DNA of 19,146 nt from M55B177 sp034722275 (GCA_034722275.1 JAYENW010000029.1:1-19146); one strand, 5' to 3'; numbered from the stretch's first letter, positions 7,211-15,726 are shown. The notes: a model not told the origin generated them from the sequence alone. Translations and numbers: made by a program.

Positions 7211-7951
7211 ATGAAAAGGACTTGGTTGTTAATTCCTTGCCTAGTACTGGTATTGGCGTTGGGTGCTGTTGGTTGTGCCCCAGGGGCTGGTCAGCAGGTT
7301 ATATCTATCCCCTCACAGCAAAGTACCGGCATCTGGGTTACGGGACAGGGGGAAGTAATAGTGGTTCCTGATATTGCTAAACTTAGCCTGGGTATTGAAG
7401 CTCGGGCGGATACTGTAGCTGAGGCCCAATCACAGGCAATTTCTGCTATGGATGAAGTGATGCTGGCTTTGAAAGATAATGGTGTGGATAAGAAAGATAT
7501 TCAAACCCAACGATATAGCATTTACCCCATAACCAAATGGGTTGAAGATGGAGAGGAGGAGATCCTTGGTTATCGGGTGACTAATATCGTGGTGGCCAAA
7601 ATAAGGGAAGTAGAAAAAGCTGGCGTGATTATAGATGCTGTAGCTAAAGCCGGTGGTGATTACACCAGAATTCAGGGTATCAGTTTTACTGTAGATAACC
7701 CAACACCATACTATAAAGAAGCTCGGGCTAAAGCAGTTGAAGATGCTCAGAATAAAGCAAAGCAACTTGCCAGCGTAAGTGGTGTCGAGCTTGGTAAGCC
7801 TACCTATATTTCAGAAGGCACTGTCTATCCTCCAGCACTCACCAGAGATCTTTATAAGAATGCAGCTCCGGTACCAGCTCCTGAAACTCCTGTTAGCCCT
7901 GGAGAGTTAAAGGTCACGCTTAATGTCCAGATAGTTTATGCTATAGTGTAA
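7211..7951 (+). CDS. SIMPL-domain (DUF541) lipoprotein
   Basis: This 246-residue exported protein of unknown biochemical role belongs to the SIMPL/DUF541 family (the E. coli YggE type). The signal peptide is MKRTWLLIPCLVLVLALGAV and ends in a lipobox with Cys22 (AVGC), so it should be membrane-anchored by lipid. The domain starts with TGIWVTGQGEVIVVPDIA (about 40-57) and carries repeated Ala-rich helices typical of the family, such as AEAQSQAISAMDEVMLALK. The C-terminus KVTLNVQIVYAIV is a family-like strand. The start ATG has an excellent GAGGAGG 7 nt upstream. It is monocistronic, ending in a strong terminator. Divergent from lepB with a 76-nt gap. Confidence 0.88.
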   Translation: MKRTWLLIPCLVLVLALGAVGCAPGAGQQVISIPSQQSTGIWVTGQGEVIVVPDIAKLSLGIEARADTVAEAQSQAISAMDEVMLALKDNGVDKKDIQTQRYSIYPITKWVEDGEEEILGYRVTNIVVAKIREVEKAGVIIDAVAKAGGDYTRIQGISFTVDNPTPYYKEARAKAVEDAQNKAKQLASVSGVELGKPTYISEGTVYPPALTRDLYKNAAPVPAPETPVSPGELKVTLNVQIVYAIV

Positions 7952-7970
7952 ATTCTTGGAAGCTGTTATT

Positions 7971-8011
7971 ATGCCCCTCCTGCACTAGTGCAGGAGGGGC
8001 ATACTTTTCTT
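7971..8011 (+). terminator. Intrinsic terminator, 32-bp perfect palindrome plus T-run
   Basis: Positions 7971-8002 are fully self-complementary: ATGCCCCTCCTGCACT followed by its exact reverse complement, with central CTAG. An acttttctt tract follows. It begins 19 nt after the SIMPL gene stop codon. Confidence 0.85.
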
Positions 8012-8048
8012 GCTTGCCTGCTGTGCTTTCTAGTGATAACATTACTAC

Positions 8049-8121
8049 GGGCCGCTAGCTCAATTGGAAGAGCAGCTGACTCTTAATCAGCCGGTTCAGG
8101 GTTCGAGTCCCTGGCGGCTCA
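8049..8121 (+). tRNA. tRNA-Lys (anticodon CTT)
   Basis: Acceptor GGGCCGC pairs with GCGGCTC (one G-T pair). The D-arm is GCTCAATTGGAAGAGC. Anticodon stem GCTGA/TCAGC encloses loop CTCTTAA (anticodon CTT), and the T-arm is CAGGGTTCGAGTCCCTG. CCA is not encoded. It stands alone between the palindromic terminator and the acs operon leader. Confidence 0.95.
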
Positions 8122-8498
8122 CATTCAAATTTGGCCTTTTTTGCCAAGCTTTGGTTACTGTCAAATCCTTTTGGTAGCATTTTGCTGACATCTGGCTCTA
8201 AGGTCCTGCCAGATTTCCCGGCGGCAGATTCCTGCAGCCCGGGTGCCACATGGCTATAAGTATCAAGAGTGAAGGCAACACCAAGATGATGGCAGTGCTA
8301 TTTGGCACTGGCTGTGGGAACTTTGAGCTCTTTTTTAAGGTGAGCCTGTCGATCTAAATAGTATTAGAGGATTGGACTTGCTACAATTGCGTTATAGAAA
8401 GTACAGTTTGAGTGTAAGGGTGTTGCTTGACTTGCCTGTTGAGTAGACTGTTTAACTATCGGAGCGATATTGGCAAAAGTAAGATGTGAGATTGAATT
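8122..8498 (+). other. 377-nt non-coding leader before acsB with candidate promoter
   Basis: I see no recognisable gene here. A possible promoter is TTGACT (8427-8432), 18-nt spacer, TTTAAC (8451-8456). A small hairpin, CAGTGC (8293-8298) with GCACTG (8305-8310), is followed 20 nt later by a T6 run (8331-8336); it is too loose to call a terminator. A 35-codon ORF (8250-8357) has no recognisable domain. No cobalamin riboswitch core was found despite the corrinoid proteins encoded downstream. Confidence 0.35.
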
Positions 8499-10706
8499 AT
8501 GGAGAAAACGGCAGAGTTTACTATTTCAGTTATCAAAGGTGCTGCCACTGCTGTTGAGTTAGCAAGCGAGTTAGTGAATAAATCAATTGAGGAATCGGGA
8601 CCTGATACGCCAGTGTCTTTTCCCAACACAGCTTATTACTTACCCGTTATCTATGGCTTTAGTGGTCAGAAAGTAGAAAAACTCAGCGATTTAACTCCAG
8701 CTATCAGCTATGCTCGTAGTCTACTACCATCCACGCCAACTGCAGAAGCGATAAAAAACGCTGGGATAGCTACGCTGATAGCTGCTGAAGTTATAGAAGG
8801 TACGCGTTTTGCCAAGGGCGAGCAACCAGAGGTACGCAATGGCTATCAGTTCAATGGCCCTATTGATGATGTGCAGCTGCGCTCCTGGGGAGTACAGCTA
8901 GCTGATGGCACTATCAGTGGCGTAGCAGCTGTTATTGGCGCTGCCAAGAGTAATGAAGTGGCAGCTAAAATAGTCCGCGAACTCCAGTCTAGAGGACTGC
9001 TTACTTTACTATGCGGCAATGTGAATGATCATTCTATAGTAGGTCAGCTATTAGAGGAAGGAATAGAGTTAGGCTACAAGACTCTTACCGTCCCTCTGGG
9101 ATCTGATACTGTGTCTGCTGTTTATGCCCTGGGCTATGCCAGCCGACTTGCTTTTAGTTTCGGTGGCGTCAGGGCAGGAGATTCTGAGCAAATGCTAACC
9201 TGGAGTAGAGAGCGTGCTCCTGTATTTGTGTTGTCTCTTGGTGAAATAGATGAGTTGAAGTGTGCGGCAGCGGCTGGTGCTTTAACCTATGGATTTCCCT
9301 TGATTGCCGATATTGCTATTCCGGGAGGCATACCCTTCAGTGGAGCACGAGAAGAGAAAATCTTCAGTGCGCCTTTCAGTGAAATTGAAGGCAGTGACGA
9401 TGCTGAAAAAGCTCAGCGATTGGTGCAATACTGCCTTGAGGTACGTGGAATCAAAGTCAAAGTTAGCAAATTATCTCTACCAGTAGCTTATGGTTCGGCC
9501 TTTGAAGGAGAGGTAGTACGCCGCGGGGATATGCAGATGGAGTTTGGTGGCAAGGGAGGCACCTGTTTCGAATGGCTTACCATGAAGAATATTGATGAGA
9601 TTCGAGATGGGGAAATCGGCTTAGTTGGTGCTGACCCTGCTCCCTTTGAAGCTGGTGCCAACATACCCTTAGCCATTATAGTGGAAGTAGCGGGAAAGAA
9701 GATGGAAAGGGATTTTGAGCCTATTCTGGAAAGGCAAATACACCACTTTATAAATGGTGCTGAGGGAGTGCAACATCAAGGACAGCGGGACATTACCTGG
9801 ATTCGAATTAGCAAGGCTGCTGCCTCTCATGGGTTTAATATTAGACACCTGGGTGATATTTTGCATACCAGGTTCCATGAACAATTTGGCGGCCTGGTAG
9901 ATAAAGTGCAGGTAACCTTTTATACCGAAATGAGTAAAGTGAAGGAATTGATGGAGCAGGCTCGCATTGTTTACCACGAGCGCAACGAGCGGACAGCCAC
10001 TCTCACCGATGAAGCAACTGACACCTTTTATAGCTGTACCCTATGCCAATCATTCGCTCCATCTCACGTTTGTATTATTAACCCGGAACGCGTAGGCTTG
10101 TGTGGTGCCTATAACTGGTTTGACTGCAAAGCCGCTTACGAAATAAATCCAAAAGGTGCCAATCAACCTGTACCAAAAGGTGAACTTATTGACCCTGTGA
10201 AAGGCGAATGGGAGGGAGTAAATAAGTTTGTTTATGAACACTCGGGTATGAGCATAAATCGATTCACTATCTATTCTATCATGGATGCACCCATGACCAC
10301 TTGTGGTTGTTGCGAATGTGTCATGGGAATTGTCCCTGAGGCTAATGGTTTCTTGATTGTCTCTCGTGAAGATTATAGTATGACTCCTGCAGGAATGACC
10401 TTCTCTACACTGATGGGATTAATTGGTGGTGGTCATCAGACTCAAGGGATGATGGGTATTGGTAAATACTACCTCACCAGCAAGAAGTTCATCAAAGCTG
10501 AAGGTGGAATCAAGAGAGTGGTCTGGATGTCAAAAAATCTTAAAAGGGAAATGAAAGAGGAGCTCGAGCAGGTTTGCCGGCGAGAAGGTGTTCCTGACCT
10601 GCTTGACAAGATTGCTGATGAGTCCATAGCTACAACCATAGAAGAGTTGCTACCCTTCTTAGAGCAAAAGCAGCATCCGGCATTGACCATGGAACCACTA
10701 TTGTAA
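8499..10706 (+). CDS. acsB: Acetyl-CoA synthase, CODH/ACS beta subunit
   Basis: AcsB condenses a corrinoid-bound methyl group, CO and CoA into acetyl-CoA (or runs in reverse) in the Wood-Ljungdahl pathway. At 735 residues it has the full three-domain bacterial architecture, including the N-terminal CODH-binding domain that archaeal beta subunits lack. The A-cluster ligands are all present: Cys513, Cys516, Cys525 and Cys535 for the 4Fe-4S cubane, and Cys602-Gly603-Cys604 for the distal nickel. They sit exactly 7 residues after the known Moorella ligands (506, 509, 518, 528, 595, 597). Extra cysteines at 605 and 607 follow. ATG start with a weak ribosome-binding site. It is first in the acsB-acsD-acsC operon, 49 nt before acsD. 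No acsA is adjacent, so the source of CO is not visible here. Confidence 0.96.
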   Translation: MEKTAEFTISVIKGAATAVELASELVNKSIEESGPDTPVSFPNTAYYLPVIYGFSGQKVEKLSDLTPAISYARSLLPSTPTAEAIKNAGIATLIAAEVIEGTRFAKGEQPEVRNGYQFNGPIDDVQLRSWGVQLADGTISGVAAVIGAAKSNEVAAKIVRELQSRGLLTLLCGNVNDHSIVGQLLEEGIELGYKTLTVPLGSDTVSAVYALGYASRLAFSFGGVRAGDSEQMLTWSRERAPVFVLSLGEIDELKCAAAAGALTYGFPLIADIAIPGGIPFSGAREEKIFSAPFSEIEGSDDAEKAQRLVQYCLEVRGIKVKVSKLSLPVAYGSAFEGEVVRRGDMQMEFGGKGGTCFEWLTMKNIDEIRDGEIGLVGADPAPFEAGANIPLAIIVEVAGKKMERDFEPILERQIHHFINGAEGVQHQGQRDITWIRISKAAASHGFNIRHLGDILHTRFHEQFGGLVDKVQVTFYTEMSKVKELMEQARIVYHERNERTATLTDEATDTFYSCTLCQSFAPSHVCIINPERVGLCGAYNWFDCKAAYEINPKGANQPVPKGELIDPVKGEWEGVNKFVYEHSGMSINRFTIYSIMDAPMTTCGCCECVMGIVPEANGFLIVSREDYSMTPAGMTFSTLMGLIGGGHQTQGMMGIGKYYLTSKKFIKAEGGIKRVVWMSKNLKREMKEELEQVCRREGVPDLLDKIADESIATTIEELLPFLEQKQHPALTMEPLL

Positions 10707-10755
10707 AGAATACGTCATTGCGGGCAAAACAAGGAGGGTTTGCTTAAAAAGAACT

Positions 10756-11703
10756 ATGTCACATTTAGGAATACCTGTAGAAAAATGGGTAGGTAAGGTG
10801 CAGGAGGTGAAGCTTGGGGGGAATGGAAGGAAAAGTGTTGTAGTTGGTGGAGAAAGTACTCTGCCATTTTTGCATTTTGAAGGCTCTATACCCAATAGAC
10901 CTGCAATAGCTGTAGAGGTACAGGATAAGGAACCCACCGATTGGCCATTACAGTTGCTTTCTGCTTGGGGAGATGTAGTTAAAGAGCCGGTGAGCTGGGC
11001 TAGAAAAGCGGTTGAATATGGAGCTGATATTATAGTTCTTCGCCTGAGAAGTGCTCATCCTGAGCAAGGAAACAGTGGCGCTAAAGAAGCGGAACAGGTA
11101 GTAGCCGAAATACTTAGCGCAATAGATATACCCCTCATTATCTTAGGCACGGATGTAGTGGAAAAGGATAACGAAGTGCTGTTAGCTGCCTCAGAGATAG
11201 CTCGAGGACAAAGAGTCGCGCTGGGTAATTGCATTGATAAAAATTACCGTGCTATTGCTGCTTCTTGTTTGGCTAATGGCCATGTAGCTGTAGCCAAAAC
11301 GCCTAACGATGTCAACCTAGCCAAGCAATTAAATATTCTCCTTCATGAGGTTGGCCTTCCTTTAAATTCGGTACTTCATGACCCTACCACTGGCTCTCTG
11401 GGATATGGGCTGGAATACACGTATTCTGTAATTGAGCGATTAAAGCTAGCCTGCTTGACGGGTGATGAGATGACAGTGACACCTATAATTTGCACGATAG
11501 GAGAAGAGTCATGGCGGCAAAAGGAATCTAGAGCTACTGAAGGAATACCACCAAGCTGGGGAGCACATGAGGAACGTGCCATTACATGGGAATCATTGAC
11601 TGCCATAACTCTTATCACTGCTGGTTCCAATGTTGTTGTGCTGCGGCATCCGAGAACAGTGGAGCTGATAAAACATGTATTGGAGGAAGGCAAGCGACAT
11701 TGA
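10756..11703 (+). CDS. acsD: Corrinoid iron-sulfur protein small subunit, CODH/ACS delta
   Basis: AcsD is the TIM-barrel small subunit that pairs with AcsC to carry the methyl group on cobalamin between methyl-tetrahydrofolate and the A-cluster. It has 315 residues, normal for the family. Recognisable stretches are the N-terminal VGKVQEVKLGG, FEGSIPNRPAIAVEV, YGADIIVLRLRSAHPE, and DPTTGSLGYGLEYTYSVIER near residues 214-233. The ATG is the only start in frame after the preceding stop; an AGGAGGG lies unusually far upstream (17 nt). The stop TGA overlaps the TTG start of acsC, so the two subunits are likely made in a coupled, equimolar way. Confidence 0.93.
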   Translation: MSHLGIPVEKWVGKVQEVKLGGNGRKSVVVGGESTLPFLHFEGSIPNRPAIAVEVQDKEPTDWPLQLLSAWGDVVKEPVSWARKAVEYGADIIVLRLRSAHPEQGNSGAKEAEQVVAEILSAIDIPLIILGTDVVEKDNEVLLAASEIARGQRVALGNCIDKNYRAIAASCLANGHVAVAKTPNDVNLAKQLNILLHEVGLPLNSVLHDPTTGSLGYGLEYTYSVIERLKLACLTGDEMTVTPIICTIGEESWRQKESRATEGIPPSWGAHEERAITWESLTAITLITAGSNVVVLRHPRTVELIKHVLEEGKRH

Positions 11704-13052
11704 CAGGAATCGAAATTTATAAATACTTACCAAAGACCAACTGCAAGAAATGCGGCTTTCCTACCTGCTTGGCGTTTGCTATGAAGGTGGCACAAAAACA
11801 AGTAGATATTTCCCTATGCCCTGAGCTATCTGAGGAGTCAAGAAGGATTATCGAAGCTGCATCTCGCCCCCCGATCAAGTTGATATCAATCGGCAAACAT
11901 AGAAAAATAGAAATTGGTAATGAAACGGTATTATTCCGACATGAAAAGACGTTTTACCATCAACCTGGGCTGGTGGTCAGGATCAGGGATACACAGCAAT
12001 TAGATGATGTCATTTCTTTGGTGAAGGGGATAAGCGACTATAGTATAGAGCGAGTAGGCTTAAAATTAAGTTTAAATGGCTTCGCCCTGGAAAATGAATC
12101 CAGGAATGCCGATGATTTTACTAAACTTGCTGAGATGGTTAGTAGCAACACTGATTTGCCCTTGGTGCTTATGTCTTCTGAACCAACAGTAATGAAATCT
12201 GCTCTGGGCAAGATAGCTCAGGACAGGCCCTTGATCTACGCTGCCGACAAAGATAACTGGCGGGAAATGACTCAGCTTGCACTGAACTATCAATGCCCTC
12301 TAACTGTGTTTGAACCGCAAGGACTAAGCCAGCTTGCTGAGCTCGTGGAATTGGTGAGTCAAAGGGGAGTTGAAGATATCATCCTTGACCCAGGAATCCC
12401 ATGCTCTTCCAATTCAGTAGATACCTTAACTCAACTACGACGAATGGCTATAAAGAGTAGCTATAAGTCTTTAGGCTATCCAATAATAACCTTTCCTGGC
12501 AGTGCCGCCAGTTTGAAGGAAGAAGCAATGCTGGCGGCATTGCATATAACTAAATATGCCGGAATAATTGTGCTGGATCATTTCTCTCCTGGAACAATAT
12601 ACCCTCTGCTCACTCTCCGTCTAAATATATATACTGACCCACAAAAGCCTATTCAGGTAACAGCCGGTGTCTATCCTATTAATGATCCTCAGGAAACAAG
12701 CCCGCTAGCGGTTACTACTGACTTTTCCTTAACCTACTTTTCCATAGCCGGCGAGCTCCAATCTAGTGCTTTCCCTTGCTGGCTTCTGGTTTGCGATACT
12801 GGAGGCCTCTCTGTGCTCACTGCATGGGCTGCTGGTAAGTTCACCGCTGCCAGGATTGCCAAAACAATTAAGCAATTCGATATAGCCAACAATATTAATC
12901 ACCGCAGTATCATTATCCCTGGTTATGTGGCTGTCATAAAGGGAGAGCTTGAAGAAGAACTGCCAGGTTGGAAAATCATGGTCGGCCCTCGTGAAGCAAT
13001 GGATATAGGCAACTATCTGAAGTGGAAATGGCAGGCTGAGGTATCTCACTAA
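11700..13052 (+). CDS. acsC: Corrinoid iron-sulfur protein large subunit, CODH/ACS gamma
   Basis: AcsC holds a 4Fe-4S cluster for reductive reactivation of Co(II) and binds the corrinoid that carries the methyl group. From the TTG start at 11700 it has 450 residues, as expected. The N-terminal cluster motif is clear: Cys15-x2-Cys18-x4-Cys23-x16-Cys40. The C-terminal cobalamin-binding part includes LLVCDTGGLSVLTAWAAGKF. The frame is open 114 nt further upstream, but that extension lies inside acsD and the protein family starts at TGIEIYKYLPKTNCKKCGFP. The TTG shares two bases with the acsD stop; GGAGG lies 13 nt upstream. Last gene of the operon, facing a convergent gene. Confidence 0.95.
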   Translation: MTGIEIYKYLPKTNCKKCGFPTCLAFAMKVAQKQVDISLCPELSEESRRIIEAASRPPIKLISIGKHRKIEIGNETVLFRHEKTFYHQPGLVVRIRDTQQLDDVISLVKGISDYSIERVGLKLSLNGFALENESRNADDFTKLAEMVSSNTDLPLVLMSSEPTVMKSALGKIAQDRPLIYAADKDNWREMTQLALNYQCPLTVFEPQGLSQLAELVELVSQRGVEDIILDPGIPCSSNSVDTLTQLRRMAIKSSYKSLGYPIITFPGSAASLKEEAMLAALHITKYAGIIVLDHFSPGTIYPLLTLRLNIYTDPQKPIQVTAGVYPINDPQETSPLAVTTDFSLTYFSIAGELQSSAFPCWLLVCDTGGLSVLTAWAAGKFTAARIAKTIKQFDIANNINHRSIIIPGYVAVIKGELEEELPGWKIMVGPREAMDIGNYLKWKWQAEVSH

Positions 13053-13102
13053 CTATGCCATGGTGCAAAACTGCATTCCTATATCTTAATACGTGAATGC
13101 CA

Positions 13103-13126
13103 AATCGCTCTTGTGAAGGAGCGATT
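13103..13126. terminator. Hairpin between convergent acsC and glycosylase-like gene
   Basis: AATCGCTC (13103-13110) and GAGCGATT (13119-13126) form a perfect 8-bp stem with an 8-nt loop, in an 84-nt gap between convergent genes. T-runs are poor on both sides, so a bidirectional terminator role rests on position. Confidence 0.45.
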
Positions 13127-13136
13127 ATCTCTGTCC

Positions 13137-13757
13137 TCAGTCATGATAATGGGGACATTCTTCTTTCAGAGGGCAGATAGAGCACTTTCTACCTTTGCAA
13201 AATTCCAGGCCTATTCTTACCAGAGCAGATTCTGCACTTAAAGTTTCTAATTCTTCCTCGCTTAACCCGAGTCTGGAGGCGACCTCCTTGGCAATCGGGG
13301 AAAGCTGTGGCTTTGCCTTTTCCCATATTCCTTTTAGTTCTCTAAGAAAAATGTTTATTGTGGTAGTGCCAACACCTTTGAATTCAAGCAATTTGCTTTC
13401 CAGGTCTTTACTGTTCTCCGCCTGTTTATATAAGCCATCTAGCGAGCCATATTTTTCCTTCAAGTCTGCTGCTATTTCCAATAGTTTTGATGCTGTGGAG
13501 AAGTCATAACGAACATAGCCTCCAGAATCTAGCACTTCTACCAGCTTATCCCAACCCGCTTCTAAGATATCTTCCGGTGTTGCTATGCCCTTCTTTTCAA
13601 ACTCCCTGTAAGTCCTTTTAGCTACTTGGGAAGAAATCCTCTTGGCGAAGAGAATTGAAGCCAGAAACCACTTGAATCTGTCTTCTGCTCTGTGTAAGTC
13701 CAGTCCTAATTCTTGAGAATATGTTGTTATCCCCAGAAGTCTTTCTTTAAGATTCAC
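13137..13757 (-). CDS. HhH-GPD family iron-sulfur DNA glycosylase-like protein
   Basis: This 206-residue protein has the endonuclease III-type fold pattern: a helical N-terminal part, a helix-hairpin-helix stretch LLEFKGVGTTTINIFL (about 122-137), and a C-terminal 4Fe-4S loop with Cys187, Cys192, Cys195 and Cys201. The Cys spacing is x4-x2-x5 rather than the endonuclease III x6-x2-x5. Where endonuclease III has its catalytic Lys (GVGRKTA) this protein has Thr, and no clear Asp matches the VDTH motif (it reads LSPIAKEV). A standard glycosylase/lyase mechanism is therefore doubtful. Start is GTG at 13757 within a GTGA overlap with the stop of the DUF1847 gene; GGAGG precedes it. Family call is firm, activity unknown. 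Confidence 0.75.
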   Translation of the reverse strand: MNLKERLLGITTYSQELGLDLHRAEDRFKWFLASILFAKRISSQVAKRTYREFEKKGIATPEDILEAGWDKLVEVLDSGGYVRYDFSTASKLLEIAADLKEKYGSLDGLYKQAENSKDLESKLLEFKGVGTTTINIFLRELKGIWEKAKPQLSPIAKEVASRLGLSEEELETLSAESALVRIGLEFCKGRKCSICPLKEECPHYHD

Positions 13758-14440
13758 TTCCTTCCTCCAAGCCTTTTATAGTAGCTGTGGGAAAGATAGA
13801 TTGCGGCCAGGGGATTGTGTCCAGTAACCCTATCCTTCACGGCTAGCACCGTCATTGGTAACCGGCAATATTTTATAAACAGTGTATCATGCCCCACGCA
13901 AAGCCCCATGATGATGACATAATCGACTTCTTCGGAATTTAAAATTTCTGCCTGGGTTATGGGATTACACATAGATTCATAGTATCCCGGGCCAGAAATT
14001 TTTTCTTCTTGTTTGATTCCTATTTTTTCCTTTGGTATTGCTCCTACCTTGCAGCATACTGCTACCACTTCGAATCCCTTGTTCTCCAGAATCTCAGTAA
14101 CCATTCTCGCCTCACTTGCCAATCCAGTACAGAAAGCTAGCCCGATCTTATGAAAACCGTTTTTCTCAGCGAACTGTATCGTCTCCTCTATTCGGGGAAT
14201 CTTTGCCCTGACGCCCTCAGGGGTATCTTCATAACATTGGAATTCCTGTACTGAGGCCAGTCGGGCAAACTTTTTTATATCATCTTTGTCATACTCCTGT
14301 AATGATTCTGTAATGATGTCTTGCCTTAATTTAGATGGACAGAAAGGCGGGGCTTTTTTGAAGTTAGGAGTGGAGTTGGCTGCCATATTTGGTTGACATA
14401 ACATTACAGGGCATTTGGCACATTGTGGTTTCATTTCCAT
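13754..14440 (-). CDS. DUF1847 family Cys-rich protein
   Basis: This 228-residue cytoplasmic protein of unknown function is recognised as DUF1847. It has an N-terminal metal-binding-like set (Cys7-x2-Cys10-x4-Cys15, then Cys34). The central sequence GLAFCTGLASEARMVTEIL and VVAVCCKVGAIPKEKIG is typical of the family, as is MCNPITQAEILN. A late GLCVGHDTLFIKYCRLPMTV segment keeps conserved Cys and His. Such proteins are common in strict anaerobes. ATG start with GAGGAGG upstream. Its stop overlaps the start of the glycosylase-like gene, so the pair is translated together. Confidence 0.82.
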   Translation of the reverse strand: MEMKPQCAKCPVMLCQPNMAANSTPNFKKAPPFCPSKLRQDIITESLQEYDKDDIKKFARLASVQEFQCYEDTPEGVRAKIPRIEETIQFAEKNGFHKIGLAFCTGLASEARMVTEILENKGFEVVAVCCKVGAIPKEKIGIKQEEKISGPGYYESMCNPITQAEILNSEEVDYVIIMGLCVGHDTLFIKYCRLPMTVLAVKDRVTGHNPLAAIYLSHSYYKRLGGRK

Positions 14441-14494
14441 TCATTTCCTCCTCGAATTTTTAAAGTGTAGCTTTCATCAATTCTTTTAGTAAGT

Positions 14495-14524
14495 TTGATG
14501 ATGACATTTACGGTATACTATATT
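14495..14524 (+). promoter_or_regulatory. Candidate promoter for the M20 peptidase gene
   Basis: TTGATG (14495-14500), an 18-nt spacer and TATATT (14519-14524, 5 of 6) lie about 45 nt before the start codon, in the 122-nt divergent gap between the DUF1847 gene and the M20 gene. Confidence 0.35.
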
Positions 14525-14568
14525 ATAAGTATGGGTAAATGGCGAAATGACCACCACAGGAGATGAAG

Positions 14569-15726
14569 ATGGACTACATTGAAGCTTTAAAAGACGTTAT
14601 TTCAATTGATACCTCAATTCCATCAGGTGTGAATTATGAGAAGGCAATTGATTATCTGCAACCTTTGTTTAAAGAAGTGGGCTGTGAAACTGAGAGGATT
14701 TATATCCCGAAGGAACACGCTGGAGGGAGAGAAAGAAGGGTTAATCTTCTGTGTCATCGGAGAGAGCTAGGAAAGCCGCGGTTGTTTTTTTATTCTCACA
14801 TTGATGTGGTGCCGGCTGAGGGATGGGACGCGTTCACCCCCAGAGTGGAGAGTGGGAAAATTTACGGTAGGGGGGCGGCTGATATGAAAGGGGCTATTAT
14901 CGCCTTACTTCTTGGTCTGGAAACCCTGAAGGGAAAGCCCTTAAATTATGATACCTCGGTGATGGTTACTACAGATGAAGAGACAAGTCAGGCCAGTCAA
15001 CTCCGCTATTTGACTCCTTTCCTGCAACCTACTGCTGGAGCTTATGCTTTTAGCCTCGATTCTAGCTTCGGTTATGTAGGGATAGCTAATCTTGGAGTGC
15101 TCCAGATGGACATCAAAGTGAAGGGGAGGTCGGTTCATTCAGGGCTATCTCACTTGGGAGAGAATGCCGTGGAGAAAGCAAACCTTCTGCTAAGTGCTCT
15201 CCTTGACCTTAAGAGCAAGGTGATTCAAAGAGCATCTGATGTGCCTGTTCATCCCGCTACAGGTCTTACCAGAATGCAACCCAGGCTGAATATAAATAAA
15301 ATTGAAGGAGGGCTCGAAGCCAATATTGTCCCTGACCAGTGTTTGATTTCCCTGGACCGGAGGTTGATCCCCGAGGAAAATATGGACAAGGTAGAAGAGG
15401 AATTAATAAGTACCCTTTCTTCAGTTGAGGGAGTAGACTGGGAAATTGAAAGGATTTTTAGAATCCCAACTGTCCCCCCTTGCCAGGATCCCATTGTGGA
15501 CGAATTGGCCTGGATAGTTGAGGAAGTCACCCATCAAAGCGGCAAATTTGGCGAGATGGGCTCTGGGGATTTGCCCTACATCGTTACCTCTGAGTGGGGA
15601 GGGAAAGCGTTTGGTCTGGGAGTGATCAGGCCAGAATGTAACATTCATGGCAAGGATGAATTTGTCTATCAGGAGGATATCGAAGACCTGGCTAAAATTA
15701 TTTCCGAGTTTCTTTCACCTGCTTAG
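14569..15726 (+). CDS. M20-family metallopeptidase/deacylase (ArgE/DapE-like)
   Basis: This 385-residue di-zinc amidohydrolase would cleave an N-acyl amino acid or small peptide. Metal ligands and catalytic residues expected for M20 are visible: SHIDVVP (His77, Asp79), GRGAADMKGA (bridging Asp105), TTDEETSQ (catalytic Glu137, ligand Glu138), SLDSS (Asp164) and a C-terminal CNIHGKDEF (His360). The substrate cannot be told from the sequence; acetylornithine, succinyl-diaminopimelate or a dipeptide are possible. An ATG exists 6 nt upstream, but AGGAG would then be only 2 nt away, so the second ATG at 14569 (spacing 6) is preferred. The GalT-like gene follows 74 nt later. Confidence 0.88.
   Translation: MDYIEALKDVISIDTSIPSGVNYEKAIDYLQPLFKEVGCETERIYIPKEHAGGRERRVNLLCHRRELGKPRLFFYSHIDVVPAEGWDAFTPRVESGKIYGRGAADMKGAIIALLLGLETLKGKPLNYDTSVMVTTDEETSQASQLRYLTPFLQPTAGAYAFSLDSSFGYVGIANLGVLQMDIKVKGRSVHSGLSHLGENAVEKANLLLSALLDLKSKVIQRASDVPVHPATGLTRMQPRLNINKIEGGLEANIVPDQCLISLDRRLIPEENMDKVEEELISTLSSVEGVDWEIERIFRIPTVPPCQDPIVDELAWIVEEVTHQSGKFGEMGSGDLPYIVTSEWGGKAFGLGVIRPECNIHGKDEFVYQEDIEDLAKIISEFLSPA

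Noticed and set aside
8055..8249. 64-codon minus-strand ORF downstream of tRNA-Lys
   Set aside because: Its last third is antisense tRNA-Lys and the rest has no recognisable domain or ribosome-binding site.
8122..8498. Cobalamin riboswitch upstream of the corrinoid-protein operon
   Set aside because: Expected by context, but I could not find the conserved B12-box core; the short GGCACTGG stretch is not enough.
11586..11699. N-terminal extension of acsC
   Set aside because: The extra 38 codons overlap the acsD coding frame; the AcsC family begins at the TTG at 11700.
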